DNA of 13,655 bases from Oscillospiraceae bacterium (GCA_902796535.1 CADBPL010000027.1:1-13655); one strand, 5' to 3'; positions 1 to 6,358 are shown, counted from the stretch's first letter. Numbers and translations are program-made. The notes: generated by a model not told the origin, from the sequence alone.

Positions 1-117
1 ATACACCAAGTATTGCCTGCGTTTTTTGTTTCATCTGACGAAAAATCCTCTCGCCAATCTGCACACCACGATTTAATCAGCGGTTACCTAAAAATATTCC
101 GTAAGGATGTGTTGTTT

Positions 118-1908
118 TTGGAAACAAAAAATGTCAAAGGGCAAGGTCAGAATATGCTCAACGGCGCGATGATCCTTGTCGTCGCAACGATCATCGTCAA
201 GATCATCGGAGCGGTCTACAAAATCCCGCTCACGGCGCTCATCGGCGTTACGGGGCGCGGTTATTTCAGCTCGGCTTATGAACTGTACACCCCCATTTAC
301 GCCATTTCCATGGCAGGTCTGCCGATCGCCGTTTCAAAAATGGTGTCGGAAAACGTGTCGATCGGCCGTTACCGCGACGCGCGGATGATCTTCCGGCTGT
401 CCATGCGTTTGTTTTTCATAGTGGGTATCGTCGGCACGCTTTTATTGACGCTTATCGCCATTCCCTATGTCTTTTTGGCGCACAGCGTTGAAAACCTGTG
501 GTCGATTTTAGCCATTGCGCCCTCCATCTTTTTCTGCTGCGTGATGTCCACCTACCGCGGTTATTATGAGGGCATGCGCAACATGAAGCCCACCGCCGTT
601 TCTCAGGTGATCGAAGCGTCCGGCAAGCTGGTGCTCGGCCTGTTCTTTGCCAAATTCGTCATGAGCCGCGGCCTGAAGCGCTTTGAGGCGGGCCTGTCCG
701 TTTACGGCGAGGTGTGCAAGGATAAGGCGCAGGCGCTCAGCCGCATTTATCCCTATGCCGCCGCGGCCGCCGTGCTTTCCATCACCCTTGGCACCATTGC
801 CGCGCTGCTGTTCATGGTGCTGCTCCACAAATTCAGGGGCGACGGGTTCACGCGCGAAATGCTGGTCAATTCACCCCGTCCGCGCAAGCCGGACGTGATC
901 GTGAAAATGATGATCACCATCGCCATCCCCATGGTGATTAGCGCGCTGATCATGAATGTGACCAACCTGATCGACAATTTCACCATCCGCACCCGTCTGA
1001 CGCAGGTGGTGCTCAACAATCTGGATTACTTCAAAACGCGGTTTGCCGCCTCACTGCAGGCGTCCCAGACGCTGGACAGCAAAATCCCGACCTATCTGTT
1101 CGGCTGTTATTTTTCCGCGCTTGATTTCAAAAACATGATCACGTCCATCACCATGACCCTCGGCGTCAGCGCCATTCCCGCTCTGGCCGCCGCCCGTGCG
1201 CTGAAAAAGAACAAAGAGGTGGCTTCGACCATCAATCTGGTCATCCGCGTGTGTATGCTCGTGGCCGCGCCCGCCGGGTTCGGCATCGCGGTGCTGTCGG
1301 AACCGATCCTGTCCCTGCTCTACGCCTCGACCGATTCGGCGGACGTGATCTCCATTGCCGCGCCGATCACGGCGATCTATGGCTTCGTCACGTTCATCAT
1401 CGCGCTCTCCACCCCGCTGTCCAATGTGCTGCAGGCGCTGGGGCGCCCCGATATTCCTGCCAAGACCATTGCCATCGGCGCGATCACCAAGGTGATCTGC
1501 AACTTCATTTTTGTCGGCATTCCGAAGCTGAACATCTACGGCGCCACCATCGGCAGCATCGTTTGCTACGTGATCATCATCTCTTTGAACCTTTATTATA
1601 CCATTAAGATTTCCGGCTGCCGCATCAAAGTCATGTCCGTCGTTATCAAGCCGCTGGGCTGTGCTGCGGTCTGCGCGGTTTCGGCCTATATGTCTCAGGC
1701 GGTTTTTTCCCATATTTTCAAATTCGGCGAAGCGTCGAGCCGCCTCAACGGCTATAACGTTTCCACGCTTCTCGCCGTCGGCGTCGCCATGGTGGTTTAT
1801 GTTGCGTGTCTGTTCGTCTGCCGTGCGATCTCGCGCGAAGATGTGGTTATGTTGCCAAAAGGTAAAAAAATTGCAAAAGTACTTGAAAAATATGACTTTT
1901 TGGGGTAA
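118..1908 (+). CDS. yabM: SpoVB/YabM-type polysaccharide flippase (MOP superfamily)
   Basis: This is a multi-pass membrane protein of the MurJ/SpoVB/Wzx (MOP) exporter superfamily, expected to flip lipid-linked sugar or peptidoglycan precursors across the cytoplasmic membrane. Its N-terminal region (MLNGAMILVVATIIVK, then GAVYKIPL) is the usual start of SpoVB-like clostridial proteins, and many hydrophobic segments follow to the end, consistent with about 14 helices. I chose TTG 118 because it leaves a 12-residue N-terminus (METKNVKGQGQN) before the first helix, as in relatives, with AAGGA at 103-107. ATG 154 and an upstream TTG at 13 are alternatives, but the residues added from 13 look non-coding. 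From 118 the protein is 596 residues. Its position just before mazG-hup-rqcP-yabP-yabQ-divIC matches B. subtilis yabM, so I infer orthology to YabM rather than SpoVB itself. The substrate is unknown. Confidence 0.85.
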   Translation: METKNVKGQGQNMLNGAMILVVATIIVKIIGAVYKIPLTALIGVTGRGYFSSAYELYTPIYAISMAGLPIAVSKMVSENVSIGRYRDARMIFRLSMRLFFIVGIVGTLLLTLIAIPYVFLAHSVENLWSILAIAPSIFFCCVMSTYRGYYEGMRNMKPTAVSQVIEASGKLVLGLFFAKFVMSRGLKRFEAGLSVYGEVCKDKAQALSRIYPYAAAAAVLSITLGTIAALLFMVLLHKFRGDGFTREMLVNSPRPRKPDVIVKMMITIAIPMVISALIMNVTNLIDNFTIRTRLTQVVLNNLDYFKTRFAASLQASQTLDSKIPTYLFGCYFSALDFKNMITSITMTLGVSAIPALAAARALKKNKEVASTINLVIRVCMLVAAPAGFGIAVLSEPILSLLYASTDSADVISIAAPITAIYGFVTFIIALSTPLSNVLQALGRPDIPAKTIAIGAITKVICNFIFVGIPKLNIYGATIGSIVCYVIIISLNLYYTIKISGCRIKVMSVVIKPLGCAAVCAVSAYMSQAVFSHIFKFGEASSRLNGYNVSTLLAVGVAMVVYVACLFVCRAISREDVVMLPKGKKIAKVLEKYDFLG

Positions 1909-1938
1909 GATGGTAAGAGTCAGTGGAGAATTGTGAAT

Positions 1939-2739
1939 ATGATTGATAATTTTGATTTTAAGTCAAACTATACATTTGATGATTTAGTTGCCATCGTGGC
2001 GATCCTGCGCGGTGAGGGCGGCTGCCCCTGGGATGCGGTTCAGACCCACACCACGATCAAAAAGGATCTGATCGAAGAGACCTACGAGGTCATCGAGGCC
2101 ATCAATAAAGATGATAAGGCTCTTTTGCAGGAGGAACTCGGCGACCTGCTGCTTCAGGTCGTGTTCCACACGCAAATCGAAATCGAGGCCGGCACGTTCA
2201 ACATGGACGATGTGGCTGACGGCATCTGCAAAAAGCTCATCATCCGTCATCCTCACGTGTTTGGCGAGGTCAAGGTCGACGGCGTGGATGACGTGCTGTC
2301 CAACTGGGACGATATCAAGCGCCTGACCAAGGGCCAGAAAACCACCACGCAGGCCATGCAGGCCGTCCCGCGGGAGCTGCCGGCGCTCATGCGCAGCACA
2401 AAGATCCAGAAAAAAGCGGCCAAGGCCGGCTTTGATTGGGACGATGTGGCCGGTGCGCTGGACAAGCTCGAGGAAGAAATCGCCGAGCTGCGCGCCGCCA
2501 TTGCCGACGGAACGGAAGAAGACGCGGCCGACGAACTGGGCGACGTGCTGTTTTCCGCTGTGAATGTTTCGCGTTTTCTCGACGTTGACGCGGAAGAAGC
2601 GCTGACCGCCGCGACCGACAAGTTTTTCAACCGTTTTTCCGTGGTTGAACAGTTGGCCGAAAAACAGAACGTCGACATGAAGCAGGCGCCCCTGGCCGAG
2701 CTCGATAAGCTGTGGGATGAAGCTAAAAAATGGAAATAA
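1939..2739 (+). CDS. mazG: Nucleoside triphosphate pyrophosphohydrolase MazG
   Basis: MazG hydrolyses nucleoside triphosphates to monophosphates and pyrophosphate and is thought to clean the nucleotide pool. Two MazG folds are visible. The first has CPWD (about residue 29-32), the metal-binding EETYE at 46-50 and EELGD at 65-69. The second repeats the pattern with EEEIAEL near residue 175 and DELGD near 200. At 266 residues it matches E. coli-type two-domain MazG. The B. subtilis gene in this position, yabN, carries an extra N-terminal tetrapyrrole methylase-like domain, which is absent here. ATG 1939 is preferred (GGAG at 1925-1928, about 10 nt away). GTG 1933 is in frame and is an alternative, but sits very close to the same ribosome binding site. 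It lies 30 nt after the flippase and is probably co-transcribed. Confidence 0.93.
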   Translation: MIDNFDFKSNYTFDDLVAIVAILRGEGGCPWDAVQTHTTIKKDLIEETYEVIEAINKDDKALLQEELGDLLLQVVFHTQIEIEAGTFNMDDVADGICKKLIIRHPHVFGEVKVDGVDDVLSNWDDIKRLTKGQKTTTQAMQAVPRELPALMRSTKIQKKAAKAGFDWDDVAGALDKLEEEIAELRAAIADGTEEDAADELGDVLFSAVNVSRFLDVDAEEALTAATDKFFNRFSVVEQLAEKQNVDMKQAPLAELDKLWDEAKKWK

Positions 2740-2744
2740 TACTA

Positions 2745-2753
2745 TGGTATTAT
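2745..2753 (+). promoter_or_regulatory. Possible extended -10 element for hup (weak)
   Basis: TGG followed by TATTAT at 2748-2753 looks like an extended -10 (TGnTATTAT), and an overlapping TATAAT lies at 2751-2756. No -35 hexamer is visible at the right distance. Transcription would begin almost at the ribosome binding site (GGAGG, 2762-2766), giving a very short leader. HU genes often have their own promoter, which is the main reason to keep it. A 7-bp inverted repeat (ATAATAC 2736-2742, GTATTAT 2747-2753) covers the same bases. Confidence 0.25.
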
Positions 2754-2775
2754 AATATTATCGGAGGTAACAACC

Positions 2776-3048
2776 ATGAACAAGAATGAATTGATCGGCG
2801 CCGTGGCCGAAAAAGCAGAGATCAGCAAGAAAGACGCCGAAAAGGCCGTTAACGCCGCGATCGACACCATCATTGAAAAAGTCGCCGCCGGCGATAAGGT
2901 TCAGCTGATCGGTTTTGGTACGTTTGAAGTTCGTGAGCGCGCCGAGAAGCAGGCTCGCAACCCCAGAACCGGCGAAGCAATGACGGTTGCCGCCTGCAAA
3001 GCTCCGGCCTTCAAAGCCGGTCAGGCTTTCAAAAGCGCTGTCAAGTAA
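2776..3048 (+). CDS. hup: HU-family DNA-binding protein
   Basis: HU is a small basic homodimeric nucleoid protein that binds and bends DNA without strong sequence preference. The 90-residue length is typical. The N-terminal helices (MNKNELIGAVAEKAEISKKD) are followed by the GFGTFEVRER strand at about 46-55, the DNA-intercalating arm with RNPRTGE at 61-67, and a C-terminal helix ending KSAVK. The start is fixed by GGAGG at 2762-2766. It is followed at once by a strong terminator (3067-3102), so most transcripts probably end here and HU can be expressed at higher level than its neighbours. The same position, between mazG and rqcP, is common in clostridia. B. subtilis has its HU gene elsewhere. 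Confidence 0.97.
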   Translation: MNKNELIGAVAEKAEISKKDAEKAVNAAIDTIIEKVAAGDKVQLIGFGTFEVRERAEKQARNPRTGEAMTVAACKAPAFKAGQAFKSAVK

Positions 3049-3066
3049 GAAGTTTTCTTATCCTTT

Positions 3067-3102
3067 CAAAAGCTGCCGCGTTCAAAACGGCAGCTTTTGT
3101 TC
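3067..3102 (+). terminator. Intrinsic terminator after hup
   Basis: A 12-bp perfect stem (CAAAAGCTGCCG at 3067-3078 with CGGCAGCTTTTG at 3088-3099) closes a 9-nt loop. The right arm contains TTTT and is followed by TTCTG, so the U-tract is imperfect. It lies 18 nt after the HU stop codon. The next gene starts only 42 nt later without an obvious promoter, so partial read-through from upstream is likely. Confidence 0.8.
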
Positions 3103-3144
3103 TGAAAAAACCTGATGGAATCAACGATCACCAGAGGAGAAAAC

Positions 3145-3387
3145 ATGAGATTAGATAAATACCTGAAAGTGTCCCGCATCATCAAACGCCGCACCGTTGC
3201 CAACGAGGTGTGCGACGCCAAGCACGTTACCGTCAACGGCAAGGTGGCGCGCGCATCGCTTGAAATCAAGGTCGGCGATATCATCGAGATCCAGATGGGC
3301 TCCAACCTGAGCAAATACGAGGTGCTCAATGTGAGCGAGCACGCCACAAAAGAGGACGCCGCGCTCATGTTCCGGCAGTTGAAGTGA
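3145..3387 (+). CDS. rqcP: S4-domain ribosome quality-control protein RqcP (YabO/HslR-like)
   Basis: This 80-residue protein is almost entirely one S4 RNA-binding domain: MRLDKYLKVSRIIKRRT, then ANEVCDAKHVTVNGK, then the strand KVGDIIEIQM. It matches B. subtilis YabO/RqcP and E. coli Hsp15. In B. subtilis RqcP binds stalled 50S subunits with RqcH and supports C-terminal alanine tailing of nascent chains. I infer the same role. AGGAG at 3135-3139 fixes ATG 3145. An in-frame ATG at 3115 would add ten residues not seen in the family. Its place between hup and yabP is the conserved yab-cluster position. Confidence 0.93.
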   Translation: MRLDKYLKVSRIIKRRTVANEVCDAKHVTVNGKVARASLEIKVGDIIEIQMGSNLSKYEVLNVSEHATKEDAALMFRQLK

Positions 3388-3392
3388 CGGTA

Positions 3393-3421
3393 ACATATCT
3401 CCCGGGGCAGCTTCATACAAT
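3393..3421 (+). promoter_or_regulatory. Putative sigma-E (mother-cell sporulation) promoter of yabPQ
   Basis: CATACAAT at 3414-3421 is a full match to the Bacillus sigma-E -10 element. ACATATC at 3393-3399 resembles the sigma-E -35 element (ATATT type), with a spacer of about 14 nt. It lies between rqcP and yabP, exactly where a sporulation promoter would be expected, because yabP and yabQ are sporulation genes. A start near 3428 would leave a leader of about 55 nt holding the hairpin at 3440-3466. Motif recognition is by eye only. Confidence 0.6.
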
Positions 3422-3439
3422 AGAATAAAAGCTGTAAAC

Positions 3440-3466
3440 GTAAACCACGGTTTTATCCGTGTTTAC
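3440..3466 (+). other. Hairpin in the yabP leader
   Basis: GTAAAC (3440-3445) pairs with GTTTAC (3461-3466), and ACGG (3447-3450) pairs with CCGT (3457-3460). There is one bulged C and a 6-nt loop, giving ten base pairs. No T-run follows, so it is not a standard terminator. It ends only a few bases before the ribosome binding site GGGGAG (3471-3476) and may affect translation or stability of the yabP message. Confidence 0.5.
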
Positions 3467-3484
3467 AAAAGGGGAGAGAGTGCC

Positions 3485-3763
3485 GTGGAACATAACGCAG
3501 CGGGTGTGACGCAACAGAGCCTGGTTTTGGAGGATAAGCGGTTTTTGTCGGTGACCGGCGTGAACGATGTGGCGAGCTTTGATGAGCAGACCATCGTGGC
3601 GCAGACGGTCATGGGCGAGCTGACCGTGGTGGGCAGTGAATTGAAGATCGACAGCTTCAGCACGCAAACAGGCGATCTGTCGGTGGAGGGGAACATCGTG
3701 TCCCTCGGGTTTTCCGAGCGTGCGGAGTCGGCCGGCGGCTTTTTCAGCCGCTTTCTGCGCTGA
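3485..3763 (+). CDS. yabP: Sporulation protein YabP
   Basis: YabP is a small protein of the YabP/YqfC family, found in endospore formers and made in the mother cell. YabP and YabQ belong to the spore-assembly set, though the exact activity of YabP is not known. The family core is visible: ledKRFLSVTGVNDVASFDEQ, then GELTVVGSELKIDSFSTQTGDLSVEGNI. GTG 3485 is used, with GGGGAG at 3471-3476 about 8 nt before it. The 92-residue length is normal. Its TGA overlaps the ATG of yabQ by one base (TGATG), a sign of translational coupling. Expression is probably from the sigma-E-like promoter at 3393-3421. Confidence 0.9.
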   Translation: MEHNAAGVTQQSLVLEDKRFLSVTGVNDVASFDEQTIVAQTVMGELTVVGSELKIDSFSTQTGDLSVEGNIVSLGFSERAESAGGFFSRFLR

Positions 3764-4200
3764 TGTATCTGTCAAACGCGGCTTTTCAGCAACAGGTGCT
3801 GCTGCTTTCCGTCGGGTTCGGCACGCTGCTGGGGCTGGTGTATGACTGTTTTCGCCTGATCCGTCTGCTCACGGCCGACCGAAAGCACGCCGTGTTTTTG
3901 CAGGATCTGCTGTTTCTGGTCGTTTCCGCTTTTCTGACCGTGCTGTTTTTGCTGGTGGTGAACCATGGCAGCCTGCGTCTGTTTATTCTGCTTGCCATGG
4001 CGGCGGGCTTTTTTGCCTATTATTTCACGCTCAGCCGGGTCGTGATGCCGTGCGGCCAGCTTTTGTTTCAGCTGCTGCGCAAAGCGATCTGGTTTTTGGC
4101 GCGCGTCCTCAGCGCGCCATTTCGGTTTGCGCTGCGCATTTTTTCTCTTCTAAAGCAAAAAATCGCAAAATTAACAAAAAATCGTAAAAAACAGGCTTGA
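3763..4200 (+). CDS. yabQ: Spore cortex biosynthesis membrane protein YabQ
   Basis: YabQ is a mother-cell membrane protein needed for spore cortex formation in B. subtilis. The 145-residue product has three hydrophobic segments at about 10-28, 43-66 and 70-91, then a basic tail rich in lysine and arginine (KQKIAKLTKNRKKQA). The family signature is the N-terminal LLSVGFGTLLGLVYDCFR region followed by FLQDLLFLV. The start overlaps the yabP stop by one base and no separate ribosome binding site is needed if coupled. It is shorter than I would expect for the Bacillus protein, with the reduction in the C-terminal part. Confidence 0.85.
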   Translation: MYLSNAAFQQQVLLLSVGFGTLLGLVYDCFRLIRLLTADRKHAVFLQDLLFLVVSAFLTVLFLLVVNHGSLRLFILLAMAAGFFAYYFTLSRVVMPCGQLLFQLLRKAIWFLARVLSAPFRFALRIFSLLKQKIAKLTKNRKKQA

Positions 4201-4224
4201 AAAATCTCTGAGATATGATATAAA
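4197..4224 (+). promoter_or_regulatory. Sigma-A-type promoter of divIC
   Basis: TTGAAA (4197-4202) is followed after 16 bp by TATAAA (4219-4224) with an upstream TG (4216-4217), an extended -10. A second -10-like TATAAT lies at 4225-4230. The -35 overlaps the yabQ stop codon. The predicted start near 4231 lies directly at the foot of the terminator-like hairpin at 4233-4271. It would give divIC expression independent of the sporulation-controlled yabPQ unit. Confidence 0.6.
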
Positions 4225-4232
4225 TATAATAG

Positions 4233-4280
4233 AAAGCTGTTATGCATCGGCTCGCAAATGAGCATTGCTTTTCTTTTTTT
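4233..4280 (+). terminator. Terminator-like hairpin and T-run in the divIC leader
   Basis: AAAGC (4233-4237) pairs with GCTTT (4267-4271). Inside it either ATGC (4242-4245) pairs with GCAT (4262-4265), or GCTC (4250-4253) pairs with GAGC (4260-4263). The hairpin is imperfect but runs straight into TTTTC and seven T (4274-4280). It could end yabPQ transcripts or act as an attenuator for the divIC promoter that precedes it. A small 5-bp hairpin (ACGCC 4281-4285, GGCGT 4292-4296) follows before the ribosome binding site. Confidence 0.45.
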
Positions 4281-4310
4281 ACGCCGTTCAAGGCGTGAAA
4301 GGTGTTATCC

Positions 4311-4604
4311 ATGAAAAAAAAGAATCGTGAAAAAAGGTCGGTCAGCGTCGTCCTGCTGCTTGGCGTGATTGCTTTTGCCGGCATTATCACCATTTCGCAG
4401 ATCAAGCTGCACAATGAAATCAAGCATTTGACCGACGTTTCAAAGGATTATTCCAAACAGATCGCCGAATATAACGAAGAAAACTCAAACCTGCATTATA
4501 TTCTCGAAGGCGAAAATGCGTCGGAATATATCGAGCAATATGCGCGTGAAGAATTAGATTATATCAAGCCGAACGAGCGTGTTTACGCCGATTCGGACAG
4601 TTAA
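4311..4604 (+). CDS. divIC: Septum formation initiator DivIC/FtsB family
   Basis: DivIC is a bitopic membrane protein of the divisome that forms a complex with FtsL and DivIB and links early ring assembly to septal wall synthesis. The 97-residue product has a basic cytoplasmic N-terminus (MKKKNREKRS), one membrane segment at about 12-30, a coiled coil at about 33-62 (HNEIKHLTDVSKDYSKQIAE), and the family C-terminal motif with YIEQYAREELDYIKPNE at about 73-89. ATG 4311 has AAAGG at 4298-4302. An in-frame GTG at 4302 overlaps that site and is rejected. It sits between yabQ and the S1-domain gene, the conserved position of divIC. Confidence 0.92.
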   Translation: MKKKNREKRSVSVVLLLGVIAFAGIITISQIKLHNEIKHLTDVSKDYSKQIAEYNEENSNLHYILEGENASEYIEQYAREELDYIKPNERVYADSDS

Positions 4605-4645
4605 TGTGCGAATTGCGCGGGGCCGCCTGAAGGTTGCTCCGCACA
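4605..4645 (+). other. Imperfect hairpin after divIC
   Basis: TGTGCG (4605-4610) pairs with CGCACA (4640-4645), beginning at the last base of the divIC stop region. GGGC (4620-4623) can pair with GCTC (4636-4639) inside it, with an asymmetric internal bulge. No T-run follows. AATTGCG occurs twice nearby (4611-4617 and 4647-4653). Confidence 0.35.
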
Positions 4646-4676
4646 AATTGCGGCGCACGCCCTGTTGGAATCCTCT

Positions 4677-4720
4677 CCGTCATCCGGCACAGGTTTTCAT
4701 TTAACCTGACCGGTTGACGG
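4677..4720 (+). other. Long segmented hairpin between divIC and the S1 gene
   Basis: Three stacked stems lie on one axis. CCGTCA (4677-4682) pairs with TGACGG (4715-4720), CCGG (4684-4687) with CCGG (4710-4713), and CAGGTT (4690-4695) with AACCTG (4703-4708). Only small internal mismatches separate them (T/T and CA/A), and the loop is 7 nt. That is 16 base pairs in 44 nt, without a following T-run, so it does not look like an ordinary terminator. It may be an RNA processing site, a leader structure of the S1 gene, or a protein-binding palindrome. Confidence 0.55.
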
Positions 4721-4812
4721 CGTTAAATCTTACAGTCTGTCGAAAAATTTTACGGCACAAACCGCACACTTCAGTTTTGCGGTGCTGCCTTATAAAGGGA
4801 GAACAGCTTTTC

Positions 4813-5271
4813 ATGTCAATTGAAGTCGGCGCGATCGTTGAGGGCAAAGTCAAGGGCCTGACGAATTTCGGTGCATTTGTCGCTTTGCCGGGCAATGTTA
4901 CGGGGATGGTTCACATTTCCGAAGTGTCCAACACCTATGTCAAAGACATCCATGACTATTTGTCAGAGGGGCAAACGGTCAAGGTCAAGGTTTTGTCTGT
5001 CGGAGCCGACGGCAAGATCAGCCTGTCCGTCAAGCAGGCCGACCCTGCGCAGCCCTCGCCGGAAAAGCAGAGTTTTTCCCGGCCGCCGCGCGCGCCGCGC
5101 TCAGCCCGCCCCAACACGTGGCAGGGGCAGCAGCCCGCCGAGGCGCCGGCCACATTTGAAGACATGATGGCGAAATTCAAGCAGGTGAGTGACGATAAGT
5201 TTTCCGATCTGCGCCGCTCGAACGATTCCCGTTTCAGTCAGGCGTCCTCCCGTCGGGGCGGCCGCAAATAA
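4813..5271 (+). CDS. S1 RNA-binding domain protein (YabR-like)
   Basis: The N-terminal residues 1-75 form one S1 RNA-binding domain: VGAIVEGKVKGLTNFGAFVA, then TGMVHISEVSNTYVKDIHDYL, then QTVKVKVLSVGADGKISLSVK. The remaining half is low-complexity, rich in Pro, Arg, Ser and Gln, with a conserved-looking segment FEDMMAKFKQVSDDKFSDLRR at about 115-135 and a basic end (SSRRGGRK). B. subtilis YabR has the same S1 domain and gene position. The function is unclear, probably ribosome or RNA binding. ATG 4813 is chosen because the S1 domain begins there and AAGGGAG lies at 4795-4801. The upstream in-frame extension from 4714 runs through the spacer. Length is 152 residues. Confidence 0.88.
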   Translation: MSIEVGAIVEGKVKGLTNFGAFVALPGNVTGMVHISEVSNTYVKDIHDYLSEGQTVKVKVLSVGADGKISLSVKQADPAQPSPEKQSFSRPPRAPRSARPNTWQGQQPAEAPATFEDMMAKFKQVSDDKFSDLRRSNDSRFSQASSRRGGRK

Positions 5272-5285
5272 TGGTAACGATCAGC

Positions 5286-5334
5286 AGGGGCCAGATCATC
5301 CTGACGGATATCTGACCCCTTCACGCAATTTTTT
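5286..5334 (+). terminator. Terminator hairpin after the S1 gene
   Basis: AGGGG (5286-5290) pairs with CCCCT (5316-5320), CAGAT (5292-5296) with ATCTG (5310-5314), and ATCC (5298-5301) with GGAT (5306-5309). One C/A mismatch and one bulged C interrupt the 14 pairs, and the loop is TGAC. Six T follow at 5329-5334, about 8 nt after the stem, so the U-tract is displaced. It separates the yab cluster from the fumarate hydratase gene. Confidence 0.65.
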
Positions 5335-5363
5335 CTGCCTTTGCGGCAATTGAGGAGAAACCC

Positions 5364-6206
5364 ATGAGAGAATTATCGGTGAATGCCGTGCGCGACGCGG
5401 TCGCGTCGCTTTGCGTGCAAGCCAACAAAACTTTGCCGGAGGATTTGAAGGCCTGTATTGCCGCCGCCGGCAAAACCGAAACGCAGCCGCTGGCCGTGAG
5501 CGTAATGGACGATCTGCTGAATAACCTCAGCGCCGCCAAAGAGCTGGACTGCCCCATTTGTCAGGATTGCGGCATGGCGGTCGTTTTTTTGGAGCTCGGG
5601 CAGGACGTCCATCTGTTCGGCGGTGCGCTGACAGACGCCGTGAACGAGGGCGTGCGTCGCGGCTACCGGGACGGCTACCTGCGCTGTTCCGTGGTGGAAG
5701 ACCCGCTGCTGCGCAAAAACACGGGCGATAACACCCCGGCCGTGCTGCACGTTTCGATCGTGCCGGGGGATCAGGTGAAGGTGACGGTTGCGCCAAAGGG
5801 CTTCGGCAGCGAAAATATGAGCTGTCTCAAAATGTTCACCCCGGCCGCGAGCCGTGAGGATATTATCCAATATGTGCTCGACAGTGTGAAAACGGCCGGC
5901 GGCAACCCGTGCCCGCCCATCGTGCTGGGCGTCGGCATCGGGGGCGACTTTGAGCAGTGCGCCTATCTGGCCAAAAAAGCGCTGTGCCGCAGCGTGAGCA
6001 GGCGCAGCGAAAAGGAATATTACCGGGAGATGGAAGCGGAGCTGCTCGAACGCGTCAACCGGCTCAACATCGGGCCGCAGGGCTTCGGCGGCAAAACAAC
6101 GGCCTTGGCGGTCAACATCGAAACGGCGCCCACGCATATTGCCGGGTTGCCGGTTGCGGTCAATTTCGGCTGCCACGTGACCCGCCACAGCAGCCTGACG
6201 CTGTGA
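5364..6206 (+). CDS. Class I fumarate hydratase alpha-type subunit (Fe-S hydro-lyase)
   Basis: Two-subunit class I fumarases and L(+)-tartrate dehydratases are [4Fe-4S] hydro-lyases, interconverting fumarate and malate or dehydrating tartrate. This 280-residue product is a full alpha subunit. The three cluster cysteines are recognisable: Cys66 in PICQDCG, Cys183 in GGNPCPP before GVGIGG, and Cys270 in PVAVNFGCHVTRH. AVLHVSIVPGD (126-136) and KGFGSENMSC (145-154) are further family motifs, and THIAGLPVAVN closes the protein as usual. AGGAG at 5353-5357 fixes ATG 5364. No beta subunit lies beside it: the next gene is hpf. Fumarate, tartrate or another hydroxy-acid is possible as substrate. The activity needs a beta partner from elsewhere. 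Confidence 0.9.
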   Translation: MRELSVNAVRDAVASLCVQANKTLPEDLKACIAAAGKTETQPLAVSVMDDLLNNLSAAKELDCPICQDCGMAVVFLELGQDVHLFGGALTDAVNEGVRRGYRDGYLRCSVVEDPLLRKNTGDNTPAVLHVSIVPGDQVKVTVAPKGFGSENMSCLKMFTPAASREDIIQYVLDSVKTAGGNPCPPIVLGVGIGGDFEQCAYLAKKALCRSVSRRSEKEYYREMEAELLERVNRLNIGPQGFGGKTTALAVNIETAPTHIAGLPVAVNFGCHVTRHSSLTL

Positions 6207-6266
6207 CTTCAATATCAACAAAATGGTTAAATTTAGTTTAATAATCATAAAAAATACAAATTACTA

Positions 6267-6295
6267 TTGATATTATATGTATACTATGCTACAAT
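6267..6295 (+). promoter_or_regulatory. Sigma-A-type promoter of hpf
   Basis: TTGATA (6267-6272), a 17-bp spacer and TACAAT (6290-6295) with TG at 6287-6288 give a near-consensus, extended -10 promoter in a markedly AT-rich stretch. The start would be near 6302, leaving a leader of about 57 nt before hpf. Confidence 0.75.
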
Positions 6296-6358
6296 ATAAC
6301 CACAGGTAAGGGGTTGGAGCGAACGCCTTGCTGATGTTAACCAAGAGGAGATGTTAGA

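Noticed and set aside
19..31. T-rich run at the left edge that could be the end of a terminator of an upstream gene
   Set aside because: The left arm of any stem would lie outside the window, so it cannot be supported.
13..117. Extension of the flippase from TTG 13
   Set aside because: The added residues (polar, no membrane or signal character) do not resemble SpoVB-like N-termini, and TTG 118 gives the expected start.
1051..1713. - strand open frame of 220 codons inside the flippase gene
   Set aside because: It is an Asp/Gly/Arg-rich shadow of the membrane protein frame, with no ribosome binding site or family match.
4713..4742. TTGACG as a -35 element for the S1-domain gene
   Set aside because: No acceptable -10 hexamer lies 16-18 bp downstream, and the bases are part of the 4677-4720 hairpin.
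5373..6248. Long - strand open frame of 291 codons opposite the fumarase alpha gene
   Set aside because: The + strand encodes a complete family protein with all cluster cysteines. The reverse frame is His/Arg/Ala-rich without motifs.
6207..6358. Possible remnant of a fumarase beta subunit
   Set aside because: The stretch is AT-rich, carries the hpf promoter and leader, and shows no beta-subunit motif in any frame.
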